64,000 nucleotides of DNA, taken from contig NC_080572.1 of NCBI RefSeq assembly GCF_030247185.1, positions 249,237,070-249,301,069 of the forward strand. Direction: 5' to 3'. How positions within the stretch are numbered: the first letter of the stretch is position 1; each line of letters opens with the position of its first letter. This DNA comes from Malaya genurostris (lineage: Eukaryota > Arthropoda > Insecta > Diptera > Culicidae). This document shows positions 48,916 through 60,354 of this stretch, in pieces. The translations under genes were made by a program, and so were the position numbers. The notes beneath the pieces were generated by a model, which ran no database searches, was not told where the DNA came from, and worked only from the letters and a program-made list of their open reading frames with translations.

Positions 48916-50306
48916 CATACATACATACATCTTACGCAAAAAGAGAGTGATATGGTTAGTTCAGAGGATGTTTTTTGTTTAAGTTTACAACGCCATGTAT
49001 AGAAACATGTTCTTGAAATTTAAATTTTTACTTATAATTCTGAAATTCCGAAACCGGAAGTCGATAAAATCAAATTCTATGGGATTGTAAGGCCGGTCAT
49101 TTGAATCTAAGTTTGCGCTCCGGCATATTTGTTGCTCAACGTGTCTTTTGAGCCCTGCAATTGGATCAAAAATTTGAACAGGATTTGTTGAATTTACTTG
49201 AACTACGTTGAAGAAAACAAACACGTTTAAAAATCAATAATCTTGTTACATTCAGGTTTTTAATAAATGCATATTTTGATTTTGTGTAGCATCTGACGCT
49301 CGTTCCTCTCAATCCGGTGTCATTCAATGATAAATCACATCTTCAATAGTCAGAAAAAAGTATACTTTCATAAAATTAGTCTTTATACTAGATTCCGATA
49401 CAGAGTTTGGGACTGTTTAGATAGATGTCGTAGTAAATTATTAGTATCCGAACAGTTTCAAATATATTTTTATGATCCTACATAATCTAACAGTCCTTCC
49501 AAGTTGCGATTTACAGACGTTTTGTAGAACCAACGTCTTCCAGTGTGATTCCCAACAATGCTCATATTATGCTTGTTTTCTTGTAAAATGTTTACCCAAA
49601 TTTTAGATATTATTGACTAATTATTTATGCGTATTTAAAACGACAAGATAGACCAGAATTGGAACATAACATCTAGGCTTTCTTATGCCTCGATTCTTAT
49701 GATTTGTATACAGTAAGCAGAGAACTTCCTTGGAATGATAAATTCTCGACCAAATTCAATTAAGTAGATAATTGTTTTTTATTTGAGCGAATAAGATCTA
49801 AGTATCTTGAGACCATCTCATGAGAACCTGTTTTGAATTCTTTCAGCGACAATACTGGCAAGGAAATAGTTCGGATTAAACAAATACGTCGCAGTTCCAA
49901 TAAATGTTTCGAAAAATAATACCGATTATTGATTGTATCGCTTCCTAGATCAAAGTCTAGAAAGAAGTTTTTTTTATGGAGATAGTTAATATTGACGGAA
50001 ATCATATTGCTTCACCCACTTGCAAGCTACATAAAATTGAGACATGCGCAAAAAAGAGTTCTCAGGTGTGAAAGGATACAATCACAACATCCTTGCACCT
50101 ATAAAACGAAGATATCCTTCGCACTACAGTCAGTACAGTTTGACCACCCGGCAAAATCGATGTCAGTAAAATTGATCCGCATAGGAATTGCAACTATTAC
50201 GAGATAAATAAAGTTAACCATATATCAAATTATGTATATCAAAAATGTTCGAAACCTGCTTTTGAAAAAGTAGGTCATTAGATCACTTCACGAGGAAATT
50301 CAATCT
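48916..50306. other. Intergenic region upstream of gamma-carboxylase
   Basis: Starts with the rest of the TACA microsatellite (48914-48930), then AT-rich DNA without recognisable exon or repeat. The last few hundred bases should hold the promoter and 5' UTR of the next gene. An in-frame TAG at 50271-50273 precedes its ATG. Confidence 0.5.
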
Positions 50307-52550
50307 ATGTTAGTAAGTGTTCGGCAGTGGTGCTACGAATGGGACATTGTGCATCGTTCAGCGTATCATCTTTTATCAATGGGACCGGTTTCGCCAGTTA
50401 ATGAGCCGCTGATAGAAGAATTAAACCAATCGGCAGCGATTATGCATGGCAAATATGAGCCGAAAATTGCATTTCCCACCCGATTGAAAATAAACGTTTC
50501 TCGTCTGCTCCTTAAGTACTGTGGGCATGATTCGAAATGTTTGCATTCATTCGATCAGTTCATCGCCCTGATGTACCGCCCGACGGATGCTGCAGCTTTG
50601 GGAGTTGCGAGATTGATGTTCGGGTTGATGATGCTAATTGACATTCCCGAAGAACGTGGAGGTGGTAGTCTGGACTATCGATGGGGTGATCCGAAAGGAT
50701 GTACGTTTCCCCTTATCGATGGCATAGAGCCTATGACATTTCCAAGAATGGGCATTGTCTATTTGATGATGTGGCTTGGATCATTGGGGATCATGCTGGG
50801 ATATCGATTTCGCTTGACTGCCTTGATGTTCGTGACTACCTATTGGTACGTGTTCCTACTGGATAAAAGTGCATGGAACAATCACAGCTATCTTTATGGG
50901 TTGCTTGGAACATTGTTCCTATTCACGGACGCAAATAGATTCCTGTAAATTATGGTAGGTTTAAGCCTTTCACACGTAAGTAATCTCGCATTTGTTTAAG
51001 ATCGTTGGATGCATATCGCAATAGAACGACACAACCCGTGGTTCCGTTTTGGAATTATTTCATACTGAAATATCAGTTCTTCATATTATACTTTTTGGCT
51101 GGAATGAAGAAAATGAGCACAGAGTGGCTTTCAGGATATGCCATGACTAATTTAGGCTACCATTGGGTGTTTTTACCGTTCAGGTATGTTTTATGATATA
51201 TGATAAAATTGACGATGATAAAAATTCTCAATTTTCAGAATAATCATCGGAGTGAAATTAACGGATCTACTAATTATTCACTGGTTTGGGTGTATCTTCG
51301 ACACATTGGTTGTATTCTTCCTGATATACGCACCAACTCGAAAAATAGCTACGATGTTTGCCTGCGCATTTCACTTGATGAATTCACGACTTTTTCACAT
51401 TGGAATGTTTCCGTGGACATGCCTAACTCAGCTACCCCTTTACTATAGTGTAAGTTGGCCGCGCTTAGTACTAAAAAGACTACCGTTTCAAAACCCACCG
51501 AAATTACCGAATAACAGCAGAAACCAAACCGTGACCAACGTACGATTAGTGGGAAAATCATCAAAAAGGCAAAAATTCGTAGTGTCCACTATGCTCATCT
51601 ACTGTGGGCTACAACTTTTTTTGCCTTACTCACATTTCATCACCAAAGGCTACAACAACTGGACGAACGGACTTTATGGCTATTCGTGGGACATGATGGT
51701 CCATGCTTGGGACACCGTCCTCACATCGATAAAAATTGTAGATAATCTCAGCAATCAGACTCTATACCTTCAATCGTACGCTTTCGTTGATAACGATCGA
51801 TGGACCAAACACGCTGATATGGCGCACCAGTTTGCTCGATGCATCGATCGATATATACGTGAAGAATATCGCTCGGAGAAACGACCGTTTACCAATTTTT
51901 CGATATACTTCGACATATGGTGCAGTCTCAATGGTCGTTTTCTGCAACGTATCTTCCATCCCGAGGTGGACGTTTTGAATGCTGAATGGTCACCGTTTGA
52001 ACCCGCTGACTGGTTGTTGCCGCTTCTTCATGAATTCACTGGAATGCGAGCTATGATCACCGACTTAACGAAAGAAGTGCACTCCTGGAGTAACAATTCT
52101 GACGTTTTATTTGTAGCCGATTTTCCTGGATTTACTTTAGACAACTACATTGTTCCCGAAATGGATAATGTTACATTGACTGTACTGGAAGGAAGTGTTG
52201 CTTATAGGTATAGTAATAATACCGAGTCTTTTTACCTTTCCAAAGGACAATATCTGAACGGTATTCCATCCTCATTTCATCATGTAAAAACAACTAGCCA
52301 TACACCGTCATCTTTGATGTACACCTACGTCAACAAATCAATAAACATCGCACCTAGCGAAGAAAAACTTACTGAAAAGCGACAATCGAAACCAATTCTG
52401 CCTTTATGGCAAGAGCTTAGTCATAGACTTGAAAATTATGTCAGGTTTTTGCAGCATGTTGGAAATTCTATACTGTATGAGATTTATGGTGTTCCAATGC
52501 CACGGAGAATAAGAATTACCCCCGACGAAGAAGACTGGATGCACGAATAA
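50307..52550 (+). CDS. GC: Vitamin K-dependent gamma-glutamyl carboxylase, 3 exons, 710 aa
   Basis: An integral ER-membrane enzyme that converts Glu to gamma-carboxy-Glu in secreted proteins while oxidising vitamin K hydroquinone. Exons 50307-50944, 51001-51183, 51239-52550; frame kept across GT-AG introns of 56 and 55 bp. Several hydrophobic segments are visible (VARLMFGLMMLIDI, MGIVYLMMWLGSLGIMLGY, FFILYFLAG, LVVFFLIYA). WNNHSYLYGLL carries the conserved His at 193, and FLAGMKKMSTEWLSGYAM carries the Lys pair (249-250) that includes the catalytic Lys218 of the human enzyme, from memory. NSRLFHIGMFPW is another family hallmark. Length fits the family (human about 758). Start chosen as the first ATG after an in-frame stop. 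Insects lack the vertebrate clotting substrates, so targets here are unknown. Confidence 0.93.
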
Positions 52551-52552
52551 AT
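52547..52552 (+). terminator. Poly(A) signal overlapping the gamma-carboxylase stop
   Basis: AATAAA overlaps the TAA stop (GAATAAATAAAAA). Another AATAAA lies near 52668 and may be the one used. Confidence 0.35.
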
Positions 52553-52824
52553 AAAAATTTTCGAGACCATGAAACGTTTTCATTACTCGAAATGAAAATC
52601 ACAAATTGGGAATCTTTTACACCAAAATGGAGGACGATATGAGATATCGTAATTTATTTTCTATCTGAATAAATATTTGATAATTATATTGGTATTGGTA
52701 TTTTGCTGTTTTCAAATCTACATATTATTAAAAAAGTTCAATAATAAAAAATATGATATGATAAATAGAGTATATGACTCACTTTCTATGGTCATCACTT
52801 TACCAGCTCATTTCGCTGCTTAAA

Positions 52825-53158
52825 GGACTATTCTCAAATATCCGGTCCGGTTCAGTGCCGGCACGACACCATGCACGGATACTGATATTATTTCATTCGT
52901 TTTCTATTCGCGCATTCCAACCTATCCGGCACCTTGCCGTTTCAGTGCCGCTCGCCGTCAATGTAGCGTCCGTCCGGCAAACTCAAATTCATCGTCACCG
53001 ATATTTTTTTTCTATTTTCACTGAAGTCGGTATGTCACTGCATTTGCTGTGTCGAAACGGAAACAGCACGGAAACGGAACGGAAGGGTTCCGGCAAAAAA
53101 AAGTACACTGATGGCACTTCCACTGAACCGACACGGAACTGAAATGTGTGAATAGTCC
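52825..53158. mobile_element. TTAA-flanked non-autonomous DNA transposon, copy 2 (334 bp)
   Basis: Same family as 4819-5786: GGACTATTC ... GAATAGTCC termini, TTAAA on both sides (52820-52824, 53159-53163), and closely similar outer 150-200 bp (GGTTCAGTGCCGGCACGACA, GCCGCTCGCCGTCA; right end GGAACGGAAGGGTTC, CACTGAACCG). It lacks the middle segment of about 630 bp of copy 1. Confidence 0.75.
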
Positions 53159-53502
53159 TTAAAACAAATTTCTCGGTTGATTTTTCATTAGGGCGTATAA
53201 GCAAGTGACAGTTTCTCTTTAATCACTCTCTCTTTCGATTATTGTGATGCGATTAAAAAGATTTTCTTTGATATCATTATTCTGTTTGAATGTCGAAAGT
53301 TTCGGGTATTATTTCATGCAAAGAGTTGAGTGATAAACGTGGAAACCGCTTGGTAATTAATAGAAGAGAAAGTAAACAAAAAAGAACCTGTCACTTGCTT
53401 ATACGCCCTTTTGAAGAATTAACCGAGATTTGTTCCAGTTCATTAAAGGTTAACCCGCATTAGACCGATCCGACCGACTTTTTACTCTTTCGGCTATGGC
53501 TG

Positions 53503-53585
53503 AGCAACCAGAAAGGATTTATAGTGTCAATGGAAGCGTTGCACTAGCCATGTTATGGTACACACTGAGTTTGATTTCCTTTTTT
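53503..53585 (+). repeat. Fragment of the SINE body seen at 27305-27510
   Basis: AAAGGATTTATAGTGTCAAT ... GCACTAGCCATGTTATGGTA ... CACTGAG aligns with 27376-27445 at most positions. The tRNA-like head is not recognisable here. Confidence 0.55.
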
Positions 53586-55726
53586 TGGTAATTGTTTTGA
53601 CGAAAACAGTTTTACGCAGGTTTTTTCGTTACAGAATTCTATAAATATATATAATTCATACGGTAAACCTCAATAGTTGCCATACTATCCGTATGGCACA
53701 ATTATCTTCCAATAAACGAACTTCTGTAAATACTGATTGTCGTGAAAACTAACTGTCAAACAGTTATTAAAATTTCAATTAATTGTCCTTCAATTAACCG
53801 AACGAATAAAATCTTAAAGTGTTTGTCGAATAAATTGAGGTACAGTTGGACAAATTTTTAGAACATTAGAACTACTCAAAGCATTTTGTTTACTTATAGG
53901 CAGAAAATAATTTCAAATCATTTGTCCACTTGCTGCCAACACATATCGTTCGAGGGTAATTTCTGGTGGAATCGACGGATTGTGCAGCGCACTGCTGGAG
54001 GGCGCTCATAATTCCGGTCAACCGGAAAATTTTATTTCTCAACAATTTTTTATTTTTTTGGGGATATCAATATTAAAAAAAACCATAGCCACACCTGGTT
54101 CGAATTTTCTTTATTCGTTTCTGTGAAAAAAAAAAACAAAACCGAAAACCTTATCGTTAGTTGAAAATTTGTGCTGTTTTTTTAAATCCAAAAACTCATT
54201 CAAATCCTGAACTTCAACCAAAATACCGAACAATTCGTTAGATCCGAATTTTACGAAATTTCTAAGTCGAAATTTTCTAAATGTGTACACTTAGAATCGA
54301 CTGCAATGTACACTGAGAAAAGAACCATAGTAACCGCAACCTGTTTTTCATTGTCATTTCAACTATACGCTAAAATAGTAGCAAAGAGCATGATATATGA
54401 CTATTCACCATCTGTATTGTATAAATTACTAGACTACAAAGACTACGACTTGACTAAACTATTTGTATTTATGACTTTTCTGGCATGGTCATACTGACAA
54501 TGGTAGTCATCTCAAATATAAGAACAAATAGTTGAACTCACAATTTCTAGTAAGGTGAAATTGCTCTTGAGCCTTGATATATGAGAAGCGAAATAGTTAT
54601 TGCTACCATGTTCACAGTATAATAATATTCTATGAATATGTTCACAGTATAATAATGTTACCATAAATATATACATGGTTTGATAGACGATTATGAAGTT
54701 TGAAAACACTTCATGTAGTCCATATCAACAGAATTTATGTATTAATCACATTATCGTGTATTTTTTGTTTTTTAATCGACTATGTATTTCATTTGTGCTG
54801 ACTATACAAATTGTCAATAAACGAATGTTCTATGTTATTGTCACATAAATTTACAATATAACAGAAAATTTCGTACGTGGGTAACACATCAGTGATTGAT
54901 ATGAAAAAAATATTTTATATGATGACTTTGTGTAATTTGGTAGGTCTTGCAGGTGAGTAAAGTTTGTAGCCTTACTAGTTTCTGTCATTGAAATTCAATT
55001 TTTCAACAATTTTTCCGGCAACGGCTACGTTTTCCAGTGAAATCAACGTCTCGTATGCGATTTATTATTCATTATCGGTCGCTGTAGAAACAACATCCAA
55101 CATATCGCAGGTGGGTAACGAGGTTTACATCTGGACTTGACTATTAATTTCTTTCATGCTGCCCATTCCTGCTTCAGGAAAAAATCCACCGGACATCAGA
55201 GCCTTTGATCAACTGCTGCTACCAAATAATGCTCCTCAGTGTCTACGTTGCTATTCAACATTTCACTAGACATGTCATCATTTAATATCATGTGAAAATA
55301 AAATAAAATTCCATGAAACTATTTTGTTGTTCTTGTTCTAGAATTCAAATTCATAAAACTTTTTAACATTAGCTCATGTTTTGCTGATCTTCAGCATTGT
55401 TGAATCAACCACTGCCTTTAGTTTCGAAATAACTAGAAGTGAAATGTTAAAAATACCATGGCTCTGGTTATAGCGAAAACTACAATGTAAATAAAGACTC
55501 GGTCATGGTTAGCCTAACCATCGCAATCGTATTAGTTATTCATACAATATACTGTTCAATATTACTATTCTAGAGCCGATACCATTTATAGTAAAAATGA
55601 ACTTGACTATTGTTGAAATCATCTGATTTAATAGTCGGCTGAAAAACACTATACTCGCATGGTCAGGTTGGCCCTCTATATAGTAACTGTTACCATAATA
55701 TTTTTCTGAGTGTATTTTGAAACAGA
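53586..55726. other. Intergenic region with one possible small gene
   Basis: AT-rich DNA. A possible short gene lies at 54901-55309: ATG with a hydrophobic start MKKIFYMMTLCNLVGLAG and donor GTGAGT, an exon-like block ending CAG/GTGGGT (about 55038-55109), and a terminal exon (55180-55284) followed by AATAAA near 55297. The first two blocks do not join in an open frame, so I do not call it. No other gene is seen. Confidence 0.35.
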
Positions 55727-55830
55727 ATGGTTACAAAGTTATGAAGTGGACATGAAGTGTTATGAAGTGAAGTTACAAAATGGTTACAAAGTTATGTAGT
55801 GGACATGGAGTGTTATGAAGTGAAGTTGAA
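55727..55830. repeat. Two-copy tandem repeat, 53-bp unit
   Basis: ATGGTTACAAAGTTATGAAG ... TGTTATGAAGTGAAGTT occurs at 55727-55779 and again at 55780-55830 with a few substitutions. Confidence 0.8.
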
Positions 55831-58062
55831 GAGAATTCTAGCTGAAACCCAGATTGAAACATAAGGAAAATAAAGAAGACTGTAATCCCAATAAACACAC
55901 AAAAAATAATAATAATTTAAAATCAGCACGAAAATGTGCAACATAGGAGATCGAGAAGAACAAATCAATCGCTTGGCTACAAAATTCATAAAGAATCGGG
56001 TGTTGCATTGGAATTCGCATTGTTTCAGAATTGATACTGAGTTCCAATGAAATTCAGAAAAAATATTTTCGCCCCACAGTACTCGCATGTGTCATGATGG
56101 CGCCACGTTACCCTATTAAAAACATACAGTCTGAATCGATGTCAAATGGAGAATTCAAATTTCTATGTAGATTGACGTATAAAATGTCACATTTCCGTAG
56201 ATGTTTTCTGCGAATCCGAATACCCGTAGAAGATCTGTTTGGGCCGAATGAAACGGACAAATTTATATTGAAAATCATTGCAAAATAGGAAGAAAATTTA
56301 TTTAGACAATAAATAATCTTATTGAATACATGAAAAAAATGTTGCGAATCACTGCCGACAAAATAAATTTAGAAGGATCATCCTTTTTTTCATACTCCTG
56401 TGTTGAGACCGGCAATCGCGGCAATATTTCAATTATTGCCGCAATTTTAAGAAAATTCTGAGCTAAATTCAAGATTTGCCGTTTCTTTCTTCTCCGCAGG
56501 CGGTTCTATTTGTTGGTTGTTGAGCGCTTATTGAACGACATACTGCACGAAATATTCGTTCAGTTTGCTGGAACGGTTTGTTGTTGTTTTTTCTCTTGTA
56601 AAAATAGTGTGAAATCTAAGTGTTACCTTCATATAGAAAGTAGATTTGTTGTTATTCTACGTGAAGTAGAAGTAGTGTTAGTTTATAAAAATAAGTGGAA
56701 AAAACTTCGGAAATTGTCCAGTAAAACTAGTCCAACGGGGCTCCAACTCCTCATATTAAAAATGGCTCAACAATGGATCTCTGTCTGCCGGGTTTGTTGA
56801 ACGAAAAAAATGGCATTCGGTTCAACGATCTGTTTCAAAATCGGCAAACGAAGGTCCCGTGTTGGCCTCCCGTTGAATGATTGATTGGATTATCATTGGA
56901 CCAATGATTCAACGTATTGGACCAATGAAGGACCACCGTTGAACGTTTTTTTTTTCTAAGAGGGTTACTCGGTGCTTTCTATCGCCCAGATTTGTACACC
57001 GTTTCAGAACGAACATAATTTTTTCTTCCATTTTTGCAATAATTTTTCAAAGAAAACTAGTAAAAGTTTTCCACCAATTTGGCAGCTCTTGTAGAAAGTA
57101 TTATCCAGCCCGGTGGTAACAATAAGGCGCTCCAGCTAGTGCTATCGTAACCAACATCTCAGTCCTTCGGGGCCTTCAAAGCTAGCAAGTCAGTGAGAGC
57201 AAAGTAAACAAAATGAAGTAAAATACAACACTTCATCGATTGTGAAAGTCAGTATTACAATTTGGCACCGCACGTTTCATAACGATATCACATTTATAAT
57301 CAAACATAAAAAATTAACTTTCACAGCTAAATATCACAGATATTTAGCAACAACGAACTTATATACTTCTTCGTTGTTTTCGTCTTTGCGGAAAATATGA
57401 TGGTCACAAAAACATGGCAGCCTAGCAGGAACTTGGTATTATCTCCAAACCAACCGCACTTTCTGTGTTTCATTTTTTCAAAATATGTGACTTCAATAAA
57501 TGCATCTTGGCCACATTTGCTCTAGTTAAATTTACTGTGTATAAAATATTCCTGCACTGATCGTTCATGTGTCAGAATTTTATCGCTTCGCCTTTTGTGG
57601 AACCTTACCGCCAACTGTCAATTTGTTGATAAAAATGGGTTCTCTGCTACTTTTCACGAAAAAGCAGAGCAGCGGAATAGATAGGATTTTACTGAAAAGT
57701 TTACGAAAATCTTTTGCATACCACCCTGCCACTGGATGTGCACATTCTTGTTTAACGAGTCGAGTAAGTATTGATGGATGTTATGTACCTTGCCTCGTTA
57801 AATTGTATTCATCCCCCTTTCACAAAACACTTAAAAGGAAGAAGAGATGGATCTGTTTTGAAACAAACGAGGCCTATCAGAAAAAAAATTATCATTTAAA
57901 TTTATTTTCTAGGGTGAAACCAGATCTATCTCTTCTTCTGATATTTTGGAAGTACACGTATTCTCTGCATGCTAGCCCATGGTCAACAATTCAAGGTCAT
58001 AGATTAAAATCCTTACATAACGTTTGTTTGTATATCTATATCCAACAAAAGGGCAAGCATAA
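55831..58062. other. Intergenic region upstream of SETD4
   Basis: AT-rich sequence. Around 56800-56960 GTTGAACG/CGTTGAAC-type repeats beside a T run suggest an unrecognised transposon end. The stretch 57569-58114 is open but has no ATG near its start and overlaps the next gene, so it is probably 5' UTR or chance. Promoter elements of the next gene are not obvious. Confidence 0.4.
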
Positions 58063-59394
58063 ATGGGTAGAACCAAAAGAAAGAGATCAGCTCGTTCGAA
58101 ATACGAAAACATAAAAGAAAACAGAGACCATGTGAAACTATACCAAGCTGTTCACCAACTCGGATGGATTAATCATGCCGAATTGAGAGTATCCGAGTTT
58201 CCGCATACGGGAAAAGGATTGTATAGCAAAAAACCAATCAACCCTCAGGATTGTATTATTAGGTTGCCATTTGAAGCACTTATAAATATTTCAAGTATTG
58301 AAAATGACGAAGGATTCAAAAAGCAGTTCGACCAAACAATGGTTGCAAATATGTCTCCTGGAGAAATACAGTTTCAATCACTTTTAGCGTACTATTTATG
58401 CCATTTACGATTGGATCAGAAGTCGAAATATAAATCCTACATGGATTCCCTTCCTACACAATTTTCAACGCCGTATTTTTGTTCTACGGAAGAATTGAAC
58501 TACGTTCCTGAAATCGTTCTTAATGTTATGGTCACTCAAAACGAAATTATTAAGAAAAATTTTGCTCTTCTACAAAGTATATCCAACGACAACGCTCCAA
58601 GAATAGATTTGGATTTATTCAAATGGGCATACTTTGTTGTAAATACTAGAAGTGTGTATGTAGATCCTAAACATATTGTAACCATACTTCAGAATAAGAA
58701 ATGCACGTTTCAAGAGAAACTATCCGACGAGCCTAGTATGGCTCTGGCTCCAATTCTTGATTTTTTGAATCATGACAGTACAGCAGAGACTTCTTCGAGA
58801 CTCATCAGCATATTTGAAGGCATCAATGATAAAGAACCAACAAATTTATACTACGAGCTGATAACCGGGACTGCATTTCGACCATATTCTCAAATATTTA
58901 TTAGCTATGGAACTCACAATAACACTAAGCTACTAAGTGAATATGGTTTCTTTCTACCAAGCAATCCACACGAATATCTAGAAACTAGTTTGAATGAATT
59001 AAGATCGTTTATAAAATATGACCCAGCATTGCGTCCCTTGAAAATTCAACGCGAGAAATTTCGTTTCATAGCAGATCATCATCTTGAGGAACAATTATTT
59101 TTTGTACCAGGGGATTTACTAAGTCACAATCTGATAGTTTGTCTCACCGTTCTGTTCGTAGAACAAAATGTACATCGATTGAATACGATTGCTTTTGGAG
59201 AAATTCTTTCGTTGAATCCAATAAGGGAAATAGCCATTCGATTAACCGATTATAAAATTGTTGAATTCAATAAATTCGTCTGTGGATTTTCAAATATCAC
59301 TTCTCTCACAATTTCGGGTAGAACATGTCTGGCGTACGTCAATAAATGCATTGAATTTTTGAATAAAATTAAAGATAATCTTCAGCTTAACTGA
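58063..59394 (+). CDS. SETD4-like SET-domain protein methyltransferase, single exon, 443 aa
   Basis: Begins MGRTKRKRSARSK, a basic nuclear-targeting-like N-terminus. SET motifs of the SETD3/SETD4/RuBisCO-LSMT type follow in order: GKGLYSKKPI (about 50), VNTRSVYVD (about 191), APILDFLNHD (about 231, the SAM-binding NH pair) and FISYGTHNNTKLLSEYGFFL (about 279, catalytic Tyr region). Then comes an alpha-helical C-terminal substrate-binding domain. These enzymes transfer methyl groups from S-adenosylmethionine to lysine (SETD4) or histidine (SETD3); overall organisation fits SETD4 best. It ends only 107 bp before the proposed ABCB7 start on the same strand, leaving little room for separate promoter and terminator. 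It is intronless, unlike its neighbour. Confidence 0.85.
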   Translation: MGRTKRKRSARSKYENIKENRDHVKLYQAVHQLGWINHAELRVSEFPHTGKGLYSKKPINPQDCIIRLPFEALINISSIENDEGFKKQFDQTMVANMSPGEIQFQSLLAYYLCHLRLDQKSKYKSYMDSLPTQFSTPYFCSTEELNYVPEIVLNVMVTQNEIIKKNFALLQSISNDNAPRIDLDLFKWAYFVVNTRSVYVDPKHIVTILQNKKCTFQEKLSDEPSMALAPILDFLNHDSTAETSSRLISIFEGINDKEPTNLYYELITGTAFRPYSQIFISYGTHNNTKLLSEYGFFLPSNPHEYLETSLNELRSFIKYDPALRPLKIQREKFRFIADHHLEEQLFFVPGDLLSHNLIVCLTVLFVEQNVHRLNTIAFGEILSLNPIREIAIRLTDYKIVEFNKFVCGFSNITSLTISGRTCLAYVNKCIEFLNKIKDNLQLN

Positions 59395-59460
59395 AAACTG
59401 CTGTTTTTGTTTATTTATTGTAGAATTTATATACAAGACCGAAAACCCACCAACATCAAG

Positions 59461-60354
59461 ATGAAGTCCGTCAGTGTGCCCAAAATAAACGTACTAACAG
59501 CATGCGTAATATCGTTCCGGTTGCCCTCTATACGAGCACGAAATCAATTCCAAAGACAACGGCTCTCGGTACCAATGTGCTGGGAGGTATTTTCCAGAAA
59601 CGGCGAAGGAAAGGTAACGAATAACTAGAACAGTAGATTTTAGACTGTTTTTTCTGTGCATAATCTATTAGTAAATACTGGATGGTTTCACAAATGTTTG
59701 TCATCCGTCGGAAATTCGTACAATCGATTCGTATACTCTAGTTTTCATATTTATGACACATGAATTCTGTGAATAACAACACGTTTACTGCACAAACTAA
59801 AAGGATGTCCAACTGTAAAATCAACTGTTGAAAATGACAAATTTTTGTTAAACTTTTTCATTACGTTTCAGACTACTGATATGTCGGAAACGTAAAGATA
59901 TTTGTAGGGATCCCATACTGTGAAACGCATAACACCTACCTTTAACACATGTAGATAAAACCGTTTGCCTTCCAGTTTGTTGTTTGTTGCTTGCTTTTTA
60001 CCATCTCCAAGATTCATTCGGACTACTCACACTAGTATTCGTTACTCACCAAACTTGAAATTTTCACGATCTTTGCTATTAGTTCCGTTATTGTTTATTA
60101 GTCCGATTTCTTGTTAAGCTGACTCCACATTGCGACCACCACTGTCTTGTACTTAGGTCCCCATAGTGGTTATTCTCTTACGCCGCCAGTGTCGGCATTG
60201 CATAAATCTGCCGTTAGTTGGTACCGCGGTTCCAGTTCACTTCAAGCCTTCTCTCCGCAAAGTAAACAGCAGCAACAACATCAGGAGCAGAAGACCTTTC
60301 AAGTTCCCATTCGCCCTCCGCAAAAACAACCAATTCGACCTTGTTTCCATCTAG
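59461..60354 (+). other. Upstream overlapping ORF in the ABCB7 mRNA (116 codons)
   Basis: ATG 59461 opens a frame through the first exon (51 codons to 59613) and, across the same splice, through 60157-60354 to a TAG, in a different frame from ABCB7. Its ATG has A at -3. It could be a regulatory upstream ORF bypassed by leaky scanning, or simply lie outside the transcript if transcription starts after 59461. It encodes no recognised protein. Confidence 0.35.

Noticed and set aside
57569..58114. 181-codon open stretch upstream of the SETD4-like gene
   Set aside because: It begins at GTG rather than ATG, overlaps the SETD4 start by 52 bp in another frame, has no recognisable domain, and is likely chance or 5' UTR.
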